Shown here in pieces: positions 37,015 to 48,205 of a stretch of DNA of 64,000 nucleotides (the first letter of the stretch is position 1; each line of letters begins with the position of its first letter). Source of the DNA: Copromyces sp. CBS 386.78 (Eukaryota > Ascomycota > Sordariomycetes > Sordariales > Sordariaceae); the NCBI GenBank assembly GCA_030685235.1, contig MU839093.1, forward strand, positions 62,001-126,000, in the 5' to 3' direction. The position numbers and the translations under genes were made by a program. The notes under the pieces are model-generated. The model saw only the letters and a list, made by a program, of their open reading frames with translations, had not been told where the DNA came from and did not search any database.

Positions 37015-40000
37015 CTCGTCGGTTAGGTTGATGTGGGCCTCGCTTACATAATATGCCAACCGACTCTGGGCTCCTCCCAGAGTCGGGTTTTTTACTTGTA
37101 ACGCGCAACTTTTGTAATGGTTAGATATCTACACACAATAATAACATCACCAATTTTTACTATATTATACTATAAATAGTATTAATCTATTCGTTTCGTT
37201 AAACTCTATCTTTTATATATATTTTTATTATACCTACCTTTAATAACGAGGTTGTATTACGAGCGGAGAAGGCCGCCCGCTACTTTCTTATAGGCTAGAC
37301 CGCCACGGTTACCCGGGCTACCACCATACGTTCAAAGGTTAATACTAAAGTTAGAAATAAGGGGAAGATCACGTATAAGAGTACTAGGGAACGGTTTAAT
37401 ATTAATGAAACTATCGTCAAAAAATACGTAATACTTATTAAGGATAGGAAACCGTTGTTAATTAATATAAATACTTATCGACCGCAAGTATTAATTGTAG
37501 AGGAGGACAAGGCACTTAATATTATAATTTAAATCGCTAATCGTAGCCTATTTCCCCTTAATAACATATCCTTTATTAAATTGGCTAATTAACTACGTAC
37601 TTAACGAATATACCCTCCTTCTACTAATATCTATAGACGGTAGCCTATAAAATGGCGTAAATAATATTTAGAATTCGAATTTAAGGCAATTAGCTTTAAA
37701 AATATAAAGAGGATGAGTACTAAAACTTAACTAAACTCCCTCGAAAACTAGTTCAAAGAGGTAAAGGCTATATACGATAATTTCAATATTAAGGAGGAGA
37801 ACGTCTAGAATATAGATAAATCCCCCTTTCAAATAGGGGAAATAAAGGGAATTATAAAAGTATATCCCCCCATATTAATCTACTATATATCCCCATACTA
37901 ATTAACATCTAAATAAGTGCTTTCTATAAAGAATAAAGCTCGTACAAGGAAGGTTATCTTCAACCCTAGTAACAAGGAGAATCTCACTACTATTAATACT
38001 ATATCTACTACAGTAAAGAGTATCCCATCTTTCTTAATATTTAAAGCATAGATTATAGTAAGTTATCTACACTCTACGTAACTATACTACCTTATACAAC
38101 TACGTACAATCAACGTTGATTATAATTAAACTAATTGGATTTATAAGTATAAGGTAACGTGTAGGCCAATTACGAGGTTGATCCAAATATCGTTATTACG
38201 AATACTACAATTAAATATAATAATGCCTATCGTATACTATAATAGATAAAGCATTTCAATAAGCACTCGTTTAGACTATCTCCCTCCTTTAATAGCTATA
38301 CTATCAACGAATAGTTTAACCTATCACTAGACTGCCTACTTCCCTTCGAAAGACTAAAGCCTTCTAAAGGCAATAGAATAACCGCCAACGTTACGACCAT
38401 TACGAAACCGAGGGTATATAGGGTATTATTCATAAATAGGTTTAAAGCCTATAAAGATTTATATATCCTATAATATTGTAATACCTTCGATATCATCCCT
38501 TTTACCCTACTTGTATACACCAATTACGTACTTCAACCGCTTAATATAGGGGTTTATTAAATAATTAAAAAGGTTTACTAAAAGGCTCTAGCAGATAAAA
38601 TCGCTAGTAGAACTATTAATATTAACTGTATAGTATTTCTAAATAATTGGAAGAAGGTTAAAGAGGCTAGATTTATACGTAATAATATTTATAAGGGATA
38701 GGAAAAGATAGGGCTCTAGCCGCTTAGACCAAACGTACCGCTTAATTAACTATGTAAGGCTATAAAGGTACGGTAAGAACCCCTCTTTCCCAAACGCCTT
38801 AAAACTATTACGCCTCGTAAAATACTATGTACCTTCGAATCTCTAGCTATTTAGAAACGGCTTAATATAGCGAGCTTACCGCTGCGGGATAGTATTACTA
38901 GTACTAAAGTTGTTCTACGGGTATTTATTAATTTCTAAAAGTTATTATTTAATTAGTAAGAGCTTTATAAACGACGTATAGAAGTAGAAGCTTAGAAGTA
39001 AAACCCTTATAAATATATAGCTATTAGTAATAGAACGCATTCGAAGGAAGTTCTTAATACTAAGGTCGCTACCAGACGATTAATTAATATAGAAGAGGGA
39101 TTGAAAGAGACCTAACGAGCCAGTATAGCCTTTATTAAAAAAGTCGCCTTCGATAAGAACCCTAGTCTTAAGTAATAGCTACCGCGTAAGGTTAAGGCTA
39201 AAAAGAAGGTTAGGCCTAAGCTTCAACCTATTAATAAGGATATCCCTAACGATAACGGCCTTGTTAGTATTACTATAAACTACCCAAAATACAATATTGT
39301 ACTTAAGATAAAAGAGGGATAGGACGAAGCCGTTACGGATAATAACCGTTACGAATTTATAAGTAAACTAGCGCAATTATAAGGCTTAAATTATTTGTAT
39401 TATATCTTAGAGATAAGGGTATAGAAAAAAGCCCAATTAATAGAATTTAATCTAAATACCTTCCTAGCTAATATTGAGGATGAGGAAGATATTCGTTTTA
39501 AGGCTATTAGTAAGATTACCCTCCCTATAATATGTGAGGACTTCGTACCTTTTAAAACGTACAGTAAAAAGCGGGCTAGAAAGATTCGTAGGGGGAGTAC
39601 GTCGTCGATCGAGATTTATCTGGGTAATGAGGGTATAGATATCCCCAGCGAGCTGCCCGTTATATACCCTCATCTAGTTGGTGCATATAACACAGTACTG
39701 GCTGGGCTATCGTCTAGACTGTCTGCTTCAATACTATACCCTCCTAGAAAGAGATTTAAGAAGGGGAAGGAGAAGGCTACAAATTCTAATGAGGGGGAGG
39801 GAAAGGGAGGGGGGGAGGCTATAGTAACTATTACAGTAGCGGGCAAGAAGCTAGAGGTGCTTGTAAGCCGTATAAGGGTAACCGTTATAGTACTAGACGA
39901 TTCTTCTAATAATAATAGTAGTAATAATAGGGAAGGGGGGGAAGAAGAGGAAGAGCTAGATATCGTAATGTGAGGTATAGTGTACGGACTACTTGCACTT

Positions 40001-40243
40001 CAAAACACCACAACGCATATCACGATATCTTTTTAATAAAAATAAATACATTGTTGAATGCGGGTAATTGAGAGCTTCATTTTGCATATTTTATTATATT
40101 TACAGCTAATCTAGTGATGGAGTTACGGTTATGTATAGATATCTGACCGTTATAGAGGTTGCGCGTTATAGGTAAATAACCCGACTCTCAGAGGGACTAT
40201 GAGAGGCGGTTGGCTGGCGAAGCGGATCCACCTAACCGACGAG
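37015..40243 (+). mobile_element. Fot1/pogo-family DNA transposon, 3,229 bp, moderately RIP-mutated
   Basis: Inverted ends of about 120-130 bp begin CTCGTCGGTTAGGT on both sides and share an inner block containing AGTCGGGTT and TAACGCGCAAC. The target dinucleotide TA is duplicated at 37013-37014 and 40244-40245. A perfect 10-bp-stem hairpin (CGACTCTGGG...CCCAGAGTCG, 37061-37085) sits in the left repeat. The interior encodes a Fot1/pogo transposase on the plus strand. Mutation is clearly lighter than in elements further left. Confidence 0.92.
37230..39973 (+). pseudogene. Fot1/pogo transposase pseudogene
   Basis: The frame starts at ATA (ATG expected) with PTFNNEVVLRAEKAARYFL, a psq-type helix-turn-helix start. 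It continues through a Tc5-type DNA-binding region to NIDKSPFQIGE (expected NMDE(S/T)PFQIGE) at about 37809. The C-terminal catalytic part reads NYVLQPLNIGVY (expected SHxLQPLDVGVF) near 38522, followed by a typical KxARFIRNNIYKG block. At least one frame change separates these halves, since the frames differ between about 38060 and 38520. The last 500 bp (about 39465-39973) stays open and ends in an acidic tail EEEEELDIVM before TGA. A live copy would be a nuclear DDE transposase cutting at TA sites. Confidence 0.85.
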
Positions 40244-40245
40244 TA

Positions 40246-40528
40246 ATGCTAGGCTCATTGCAGTGGTGTTGCTAGCACTTCAACAAGCCGAGGAGAGACT
40301 GCAAGGATGGTGGGGAAATGTTTACAAATCAGATCGTCAACGTCATATGGGGTTCGACGTCTATTGACATCCCCCTCACCAAAACCACCGCCGGCTGCTC
40401 AGTTAAAGTTTCGTGTTGATATTGCGAAAACTAACCCTTTGAAACCTCTAAGAGAATATCGTTTTAGCTAGGGGTACGAATTCAACAAAGCACCACAAGT
40501 TACAGCGACAAGAACCAAGCAAGTCACA
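40246..40528 (+). promoter_or_regulatory. Short upstream region of the quinone oxidoreductase gene
   Basis: Only about 285 bp of normal-composition DNA separates the transposon end from the start codon. No clear TATA box is visible. The sequence just before ATG is A/C-rich (CAAGCAAGTCACA), favourable for initiation in filamentous fungi. The transposon end may therefore supply part of the promoter. Confidence 0.5.
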
Positions 40529-41618
40529 ATGGCACCAAACACCATGAAAGCAGTCGGTAAGACCCTCCAACCCACCGCGCATCGAAATATTAAATTTCCC
40601 CATGTAGTTGTCTAACACGAACAAAACAGACATCAAAAACGGCAAAGGCTCCGCCGACAACCTTCTCATAAACCCCGACACTCCCATCCCTCAAGCCCAG
40701 CCCGGTCAAGCCCTCGTCAAAGTCAAAGCCTTCGGCCTCAACCGCATGGACCTGATCCAGCGCGAAGGCCACTACCCTTTGCCTCCCCAGGCGCCCAGTA
40801 CGTTGGGCGTCGAATTCTCCGGCGTCATCGACTCTTTTGGTGACGGTGACCACGGCGATTTTAAGGTCGGCGACGAGGTCTTCGGCCTAGCCTACGGTGG
40901 CGCCTACGCCGAGTACATTGCTGTCTCATCCAAGATGCTTTTACACAAGCCGGCGCACCTGAGCTTTGAGCAGGCGGCGGGCGTGCCGGAGACGTGGATC
41001 ACGGCGACGCAGGCGTTGCACTTTGTGCTGGGCGGGATCGGCGAGGAAGGAAAGACGATCTTGTGGCATGCTGGAGCTTCGGGGGTGTCGATTGCGGGCA
41101 TTCAGCTGTCTAAGCTGGCGGGCGCGAAACAGATCTTTGCGACGGCCGGCACGGCTGATAAGTGCAAGTTCATCGAGAACGAGCTTGGCGCTACGGCAGC
41201 GTTCAATTACAAGGAGCAGGACTGGGCGGAGGAGATCTTGAAGAAGACGGATGGCAAGGGTGTGGATTTGGTCGTTGACTTTATTGGCGCCAGTTACTTC
41301 CAGAAGAACCTGGATGTGGTTGCGCGTGATGGGCGCATCTGCATGCTGGGACTAATGGGCGGTGCTGTAGCCGACAAGGTCAACATCTCCAAGCTGCTCT
41401 ACAAGAGGGCCCGCGTGGAAGGGAGCACTCTGAGGAGCCGCGACGAGAACTATCAGGGCCAGCTGAGGGACAAGTTGTGCGAGTACCTGCCCAAGTTCGA
41501 GAGCGGTGATCTCAAGATCTTTATCGACACTGTTTTGCCCTTTGAGGAAATCGTCAAGGCTCACAAGCAGCTTGAGGCGAACACAACCATGGGCAAGATC
41601 ATCTGCACTGTCTCATAG
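40529..41618 (+). CDS. NADPH:quinone oxidoreductase, PIG3/TP53I3-type (zinc-independent MDR family)
   Basis: This encodes a 338-residue reductase expected to transfer hydride from NADPH to quinones, probably in the cytosol. Exon 1 is 40529-40556 (MAPNTMKAV plus one base), the intron is 40557-40629 (GTAAGA...ACAG), and exon 2 is 40630-41618. A GroES-like N-terminal domain shows LVKVKAFGLNRMDLIQREGHYP and the LGVEFSGVI block. The nucleotide-binding fold has AGASGVSIAGIQLSKLAGAK and later GVDLVVDFIGASYF. Structural zinc cysteines are absent, as in the quinone reductase branch. The C-terminal FIDTVLPFEEIVKAHKQLE and MGKIICTV are typical. Length matches the family (about 330). The splice choice keeps the frame and gives the usual MKAV(D/x)I start. 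Coding GC is high, in contrast with the transposon block beside it. Confidence 0.9.
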
Positions 41619-41804
41619 ATGACAGTTGCAGCACAGGACGGAAATTGTGTCTAGTTATTCCCCTCTGGGACCATTCGCCAACCAGCGTTGCAAGCAAATC
41701 ATCAAGATACCCATTTGCCATATTCCATCCAACGTCACACATATAACCTTTCACCTGAGCGCCGATTACATTAGGAAACGCCAAAACTCATCACCAAGAC
41801 ACTA

Positions 41805-43121
41805 TTAATGATCTGCAAGCCACTTCAGCATCTGCTCAAAGGCGGTAGCTTGCGCCTCCTTGATATGAGCATCCTCATACTCTCCCACAACGGCAAAACC
41901 TGTTGGTCCTTCTGTTAGCGGGGACAATACTAATATTTGCGGAGGCAGATGGCAGCTTACCATGTGGCACACCGGGATACACCTGTACCTCGTGTTCAAC
42001 ATTGTTCTCGCTCATGGAATCCTCGCCCGCAATGCGCACCTCGTCCGGGAAGACGGGGTCATTCTCCACCGAGACCATACTGATGGGGGCCTTCAGGCCC
42101 TTGAAATCGTCTTTGGACACTAGCGTCGCATGCGCGATCGCTCCAGCTTTGATCCACGGGCCCGTCGTTTTATTCTGTTTGTTCGCTTCGAGATCATCAC
42201 CGCTCTGGTTGTTTTCCCCACTGCTGCCCAAATCGGTAGGAACAGGAGCAGGAACAGCAGGCTTATGTTGCCATGGAAGCGTAATCCCGCCCAATCTTTC
42301 ACTGATCGAGGCCTTCCGAGGAGCAGGAGTTTGCTGGCGCGCCAGCAGGAGAACATATCGACCGCCGATGCAGTATCCGGCCGCGTAGATTCCGTCGCCG
42401 TAGGCTACCGCATCAGCAAACTCATCGCGTACGCCGTCCAAGACCTTCTTCAGGATGGGCATGATCTTGTCTTCGGTGTGCCGGGCCAGCCACATGTCGA
42501 TGAGGAAACTCTTGGCTGTTTCGGCGGCTTTGATCTTGAAGATGTCGAGGAACGATGATGTCGTGGCAGTCGAGCGCGTGCCTACGTCAGTGGTAGGGAG
42601 CTCTTCGGGGCTTAGTGCGGTCGTCGAGTTGGGCGCTGGGTCACCTTCGAAAAGATCGGGCATAACCACGACGAAGCCGCCATCTTGGGCAAACCTGTCG
42701 GCTTGAATCTGGTTGTTGACGCTATGAAGACCGGTGCCGCCAGTCAGGAGAAGGAGGAGCTTGGATGGAGTGTGAGGGTAGTCGGCCGGTTTCGAGACGT
42801 ATACCTGCGGGTGGGAGAATGCTTGTTAGACTCATAATGGACAGTATGTGTGAATGCCAAAGTAGGAAATGAAGAAACACGAACATCAATATCATTGAGC
42901 TTGATGATCTCACCCATTGATTTTTGTCCAGCAGGAGTAGGTCTGTCTGAAGTACAGTCATTGCACAAAGCCGGAGCTGGCGCGGCAGCAGAGGTCGAAG
43001 CCGAATCGACTGTATTAGAAGGTACAGTAGTATGCTCTGTAGGCTCGGCGACGGGAATGTCCTCGAGTGCGTCGCTCTCGGGAGATTTGGTTGCTACCTC
43101 TGGATCGGCCATGATGGTCAC
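41805..43121 (-). CDS. Dienelactone hydrolase family protein
   Basis: This is an alpha/beta hydrolase; relatives hydrolyse dienelactones or other esters, but the substrate here is unknown. There are three exons on the minus strand: 42885-43121, 41961-42804 and 41805-41899. Introns are 42805-42884 (GTTCGT donor, CGCAG acceptor) and 41900-41960 (GTAAGC...ACAG). The second junction restores VPHGFAVVGEYED, the His-containing motif. Other marks are LLLLTGGTGLHS, GGFVVVMPDLFEGDP, the nucleophile GYCIGG and ENDPVFPDE with the acidic residue, giving the Cys-Asp-His triad. The product is about 391 residues, longer than the usual 240-280. The extra length is a Ser/Ala/Glu-rich N-terminus and a low-complexity insert after the nucleophile. 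A second ATG at 43112 (MADPEVATK) has a better context and may be the real start. It shares a 0.7-kb upstream region with the Cdt1-like gene. Confidence 0.85.
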
Positions 43122-43842
43122 TGGGTCAATTGAAGGAGGAGTAAACGGAGATGTTCAGGTTGTGAATATTGATTGGTATTGCGGAAGATGAAAGGTACAA
43201 AACAACAGAAGTGCCGAGTACAAACGCCGTGGATGTTGAGGGTCAAGTTCAATCCGACAGATGGAATGATACGATCAAAGGCAGCATGACACGGTGCAAT
43301 CAAGCACCAACAGCGCCAACAATGGAGCGGGATCTCATGCTGGGAAAGCGAGTGGATGGTTGCTGTTCCAGGGTCCTGAGGGGTGGAAGCGGAAGGAGCA
43401 CTGAACACAGCCCCTCAGTGACGTACCCCGCTGCTGACCTCCAGGGTTAGGGTCCTTTGAATCCATTGGTCAATTCTCTCCAAAGCGCATTGATGCACAA
43501 GTTTATGCACATATGATTACTGGCAAGTGCACTGCAATGCAGGAATTGTGAAGGCGCTAGCGGCTTCGCGTCGCGTTTCCACTTTACGCGTGAAATGGTT
43601 GACCGCGTCCTCATAACCGGTCATACCCCTGTCCCAACCTTCTTGTCTTGGCTCTTCTTCAAAATCCACTTGCTTCAGGATTTCGTTGCTACGACAATAT
43701 CCAAACAATGGTTCCCGGTGCCACCCATTGAACTTCAAAGTTATCTCCATTCTACCATTATACCATCAACAGTCATCTCTAGTTACCCCGTCAACGAGCA
43801 CCATACGATACATCAACATCATCAGCAACAACATCATCAATC
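43122..43842. promoter_or_regulatory. Shared divergent upstream region (dienelactone hydrolase / Cdt1-like)
   Basis: About 720 bp lies between two divergent start codons. The right end is rich in CATCA repeats just upstream of the Cdt1-like ATG (43800-43842), resembling a fungal 5' leader. An MluI-type box sequence ACGCGT is not present in the exact form, although TTTACGCGTGAAA at 43583-43595 contains the ACGCGT core on close inspection, a plausible cell-cycle (MBF) site for a replication gene. Confidence 0.5.
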
Positions 43843-45405
43843 ATGCCCGGCACGACTTCCCGCAACACGCGATCCGCTCGTGGGAACCCTAGCCCAAGTA
43901 AACAAGCTCCTCCTCCCGATATCAGCGACTTTACCCGTCTTGCCAAAAATCAACAGAGCCTCGGCAAAAACAGCACTCCGAAGAAGCGCGCCCAAGCCGA
44001 AATCACACGTACTTCCTCGATTGAAATTGTTCTCGGCTCAAGAAAGAGAAAAGTTAACGATGACTTTGATCTCGAATGTCCCCCAACCATCTCCAAGAAA
44101 CTCCGCCAGAAGAGCGATGATATAAAGGGCAACGAAAACATTGCTCCTTTAGAGACCCCACGCAAGAAGAAGAAGACCGTAAGATTCAAGGAAACCGGGT
44201 CCGTCAAGGACGAGCATGATACAGAAAGCATCAAGCTGGACCTCAAAACTATACCAAAGTTCTCTGCGCCAGCCGTCTCCGCAAGTCGAAAGCGGCGGTT
44301 GCTCGAGGAAGACGACGAGCCCCTACAAAAGAACAATTGCGATGCCACAGAAGCCGAGACACTATTGGAGCGCCTGGCTCTCCAGTCGCCCGCGAAGAGG
44401 AGGTCGAAACATCATGTTGGCGAAAGTAGCGAGCACGACCTACCTCGAGAGCTCGTCCAACTGCTTGACCTCCAAGCCGCCTTCTTCAAGACCTATACCA
44501 TGCAACTGGCGCATAACGGCTCGAACTCGCCAGTCGACCTGCGCACACTATTGCCCAGTGTGACCCGAACCTGGGGTAAGCGCAAGGTGACGATTGAGGA
44601 TATCCAACGCTGCATCGGCGTTCTGAATTGGGTATCATCTGCAAAGTCTGCGGCCACCACAAGAGCCTCCTTCTACCTCTCCGACTACGGTCGCGGCAAG
44701 ATCTGCATCGAGCTACACGAAAGCCATTCGGGCCCTCTCCACGAACACAACCTCAACATGGATTTTGAGTCCAACCTCCGGGCGCTCTGGCACTCGCGTC
44801 GACCAGGCCAAGTCGCCTCCCTCTTCCTCAGCACGCTTCCGCAAGCACCGATCAAGTCCTGTGCGTCCGCGATCAAAGCCGCTTCCCTCTTGAACAAGAA
44901 CCAGCGCACCCTCGAAGAACTCAAGAACGGTGTCGTTCGCAAGCAACAACTGGATCAAGAAAAGAAGCAGCAGCCCATAACTCCTCCTGCTCCTCTCAAA
45001 CCCGACGGCACCAAACTCTCCCTCCTTGACCGCATCCGTCTCAAAGAGAACCAAGCCGCCCTCGCCGCTCTGACGGGACCATCAGCCGCCGAGCTCCAGC
45101 GTCGTGCCGCGCTGCAGCGGGCAGAGGACGTGGCGGCTGTGATTGGGATGCTCTGCACGGCCACAGGCGCGCAGGCGCGCATGGCATTTACCATGTCGGC
45201 GCTGCTGGTCAAGCTCAAGGACTCGCTGCGGACGCCTATCTCGCAGGAGGACGCGGCGGGTTGCGTCCGGCTGTTGGCGAGCGAGGTTGCGCCGCAGTGG
45301 CTGAGGATTGTGACGGTGGGTGGGAGAGAGAACGTTGTTGTGCAGACGGCGTTGCAGCCGAGCAAGACGGATGTTGCTCAGAGAGCTAAAGCGTTGTTGG
45401 GTTAG
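43843..45405 (+). CDS. Cdt1-like DNA replication licensing factor
   Basis: This single-exon gene encodes 520 residues. Cdt1 helps load the MCM helicase on origins in G1, in the nucleus. The N-terminal 125 residues are basic and disordered (TPRKKKKTVRFKETG, several KRK runs), suiting nuclear import and geminin-free fungal regulation. The middle domain (about residues 200-345) contains LPRELVQLLDLQAAFFKTY, LLPSVTRTWGKRKVTIEDI and CIGVLNWV, the winged-helix region of the Cdt1/CDT1-like family. The C-terminal domain begins LSLLDRIRLKENQAAL and continues with RAEDVAAVIGMLCTATGAQ and PISQEDAAGCVRLLASEVAPQW, the MCM-binding winged helix. The ATG at 43843 is preceded by an A/C-rich leader. Assignment rests on these family blocks; overall similarity to animal Cdt1 is expected to be low. 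Confidence 0.8.
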   Translation: MPGTTSRNTRSARGNPSPSKQAPPPDISDFTRLAKNQQSLGKNSTPKKRAQAEITRTSSIEIVLGSRKRKVNDDFDLECPPTISKKLRQKSDDIKGNENIAPLETPRKKKKTVRFKETGSVKDEHDTESIKLDLKTIPKFSAPAVSASRKRRLLEEDDEPLQKNNCDATEAETLLERLALQSPAKRRSKHHVGESSEHDLPRELVQLLDLQAAFFKTYTMQLAHNGSNSPVDLRTLLPSVTRTWGKRKVTIEDIQRCIGVLNWVSSAKSAATTRASFYLSDYGRGKICIELHESHSGPLHEHNLNMDFESNLRALWHSRRPGQVASLFLSTLPQAPIKSCASAIKAASLLNKNQRTLEELKNGVVRKQQLDQEKKQQPITPPAPLKPDGTKLSLLDRIRLKENQAALAALTGPSAAELQRRAALQRAEDVAAVIGMLCTATGAQARMAFTMSALLVKLKDSLRTPISQEDAAGCVRLLASEVAPQWLRIVTVGGRENVVVQTALQPSKTDVAQRAKALLG

Positions 45406-46170
45406 GCCCGGTAAATCTGATCAAGACGACGAAGAATTTGGGGATGGTATTATGAAACAAATTTGGCATTCATGGAAGAAGTTATGTGAACAAGTTCAAA
45501 GCATGCGTTAGTGTTTAGGGGTTTTAGAGTTACCTTGGTTGCTGGATATACCCTTGTTGTATCCTTTGGGTGGTATAGAGATAGAGCATTTGGTGTTACT
45601 AGGAAACAAATCGAAAAGCATTGAGATACACGACGGCGAAGCAGTCGAACTATTGAGCAGAGCGTGGCACAGATGAGGAGACAGAGGCAGCGTAATGAAG
45701 AAACTGGTAAAGTGAGACGAATTCAAAAAGGTCTACTTCATCCCGTCGTCTATCGCAGAACAAAGGACCCATGATATCTTTCAGCAAACGCCTTCCCTCC
45801 GAGAAAGCAGTATAAGCAATCCCTTCCAAAAAGTGCAAGACACCCTCGCTTGAATGTAGATGTATGCAAATAAAAAACCAGGTCATCGGCACATATTCTT
45901 ATGATGTTGTGCCCTTCGACCCTCCCTCATCATCATCATCCATCATGCAGGCGGCAGGATCCGTCTTGCTGCGTTCATCCCACCACTCTTTCCTCCCAAT
46001 GATTACAATCGTGTAGTAAACTTGCTCCCGGGGCGCCGGTCCCAGTCAAGCGCAGGGGTTTTCCGCGAATCAGGACACAGTCCCGTGTTGGCCAAAATTG
46101 CCTCGGTACGGGCACCTGCGGGAGCGAACACCCCTTATGTGAGAGATGGTTTCAATCAAAGAAAACATGC
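45406..46170. other. Convergent 3' intergenic region (Cdt1-like / MBF1)
   Basis: About 765 bp lies between two convergent stop codons. It probably contains both 3' untranslated regions. AATAAA-like sequence occurs at about 45870 (GCAAATAAAAAACC). A short ATC microsatellite is at 45925-45945. I see no gene here. Confidence 0.6.
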
Positions 46171-46762
46171 TCACTTCTTCTCCTTCTTCTCGAACTTCGG
46201 CTTGCCGATATCGCTACCGCGAAGCTTGACGTTGAGGACGCGCTCGAGGTTGCCAAGGAGCTTCTGGTCGGGGACACCCTCACCGCGCTCGTACTGGGCG
46301 ATGATGGCCTGGGTAGAGTTGCAGCGGGTGGCAAGCTCCTTCTGGGTCATGGCCTTGTCGCCAATCATGATGGCGCTGCGAGCCTTCTGGATGGCGGCAC
46401 CAACATCCTTGCTGACGGTCTTAGGCTTAACGATGTCGTCGGAGCGGTCAACCATTGTTAGGCGCTGGCCCTCGACACCGGGCTTGGAAGCCTGTAAGAA
46501 GACAGACAGGTTAACACATGAATGACGACGTGGAAGATGGTGTTTGCAACGCAGCGAGCGCAACAAGGAGGTCAAGACGATGGGAACGAGGAATACGTAC
46601 AGTGTTACCGGCGCCATACTTCTTCTCAGTGGCGATGATAGCACCACTGCGCTGAGCAGCGTTAAGGGCAGACTTGCCGCGGACAACGGTCTCGCGGGGA
46701 CCGGCACCACCGCGGCTGACGTTCTTGCCGATCTTGACAGCGTCGGTATCCCAGGCAGACAT
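46171..46762 (-). CDS. mbf1: Multiprotein-bridging factor 1 (transcriptional coactivator)
   Basis: MBF1 links sequence-specific activators to TBP and also guards reading frame on stalled ribosomes in yeast. Exon 1 is 46601-46762 and exon 2 is 46171-46491, with an intron at 46492-46600 (GTACGT...TACAG) joining GAGNT to [11 protein letters not shown]. The product is 160 residues, normal for fungi. The N-terminal MBF1 domain begins [14 protein letters not shown] and contains [13 protein letters not shown] and KKYGAGN. The C-terminal helix-turn-helix covers about residues 95-145 ([19 protein letters not shown], then [20 protein letters not shown], then NVKLRG) and ends with the basic tail [10 protein letters not shown]. 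All family landmarks are intact. Its upstream region is about 1.4 kb long with no other gene. Confidence 0.96.
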
Positions 46763-48205
46763 TTTGACGGTATTTATTTGGTTGTTGGTGGGTGTAGTTG
46801 AAACGGAAGTCCTTTGTTGTTGAGATAGGAGTTGGAGTCCTAATATCAGAGTACGCGAGAGGAGGAAGAGGATTGCTGACGATGGTGGGGTGGCTGTTGC
46901 GTCTGAGAAATATAAAGTTGCCAGGTGGAGAGGCTGGAGTGGATTCAGGGAATTCAGGGCCCTATGTCCTTCGTAGCAGCAAACTTGACCGTTGGTTTTG
47001 GTGATGGAAGATGGGAAAAGATGGATTGTTTGTTCAGTTGCTCGCCAGTTGGTTCAAATACTGTTTATGGATAAGGTAGCAAAGAGAGCGAGGCAAATTT
47101 GACAAAGAAACTGAGTTTATTAAGGTACTATTGCAACTTGTCTTTTGTCAGCTGTAATCACTGTATCAGCCACTCGATACCCGCCGGTGAAGCCGTCTGC
47201 TCGCCGAAACATGCGATACGTGGATGGAATGGGATGGGCTGCCGTCGAACATTGGCACGGCGGGCGGCACTTGCTACGATGGCGAGTGATGACTCGAACG
47301 GCCAGACCTGGAGCGACTTTCCCCGCCACATTGGGGCTGGTTCATGACCTTCCATTGGACAGATTTACAAAGTGGATCCTAGAAGAGAGGCCTGGGCACG
47401 CGCACAAACCATGACGTTCAGCAGTGGATCCTTGCGCTTCACAACTCCTCCATCGTGATCTGGTCAGATCCTCATCCCGAATGTGGAATAAACAATGCCG
47501 GTGATGCTCCGTCCAGCGTAGTTCACACATCGCGGAACCGGCACCGTGATCCCTCGCGGCTGTCCGCTTTTCTCGTTCGGATGAGAGCATGAAATTCACC
47601 ATGTGGAAACGCGAGAACATCCATGAAATCGAGGAACAGGTGGAGACAACACAAGTTCAGACTGCCCTGACCCGACTGGACTACCTTACACTACATTGAA
47701 GAGCTGAGCAGTTGAGGTGCCTGAATTGACTGCGGGCGCTTGTTCCTTAGCTCCCTTTCCCCACAAACCAAGACCTCACGATCATTCACGATAAGGGGAT
47801 TTTCATCCAAACCTCTCCGCCTATTGCGCCTTCTCTTGACCATGAATCGGCGTTCGTCGCTCCTTCCGTGGGAAGAAATTGAAGTCAGCCGCGTGGCAGG
47901 TCGATGTGGTCTAGACTGGCGTTAGTCACATATTATCGTGAAGGTGAGATGGGTCAATAGTGGGTGTAGACGGCAAGAATGGATGGGTTGAGCTTACCTA
48001 GGTATTGTGAGTGTCCATCAAGGTGCTCATGATCTAGTAATATTTTAAGTTTCTCCCTTCTCCCGCGCCACCAAACTTCCACCCCCGTTCAACCAAAGAG
48101 TGGAAGCTATCGAAAACTCCCGTCAGGGACCTATCTCATTCAATTTGACCTTCCCAAGCAGGCAGGCACCTGCTTTCCTTTCACTTCTTTAGCTTTATTT
48201 CTCCT
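46763..48205. other. Divergent intergenic region between MBF1 and the DUF1365 gene
   Basis: About 1.44 kb has overlapping short open frames on both strands (60-90 codons) without domain content or consistent frames. I see no RNA gene. It probably carries both promoters; a pyrimidine-rich stretch (48050-48195) precedes the DUF1365 ATG. Confidence 0.6.
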
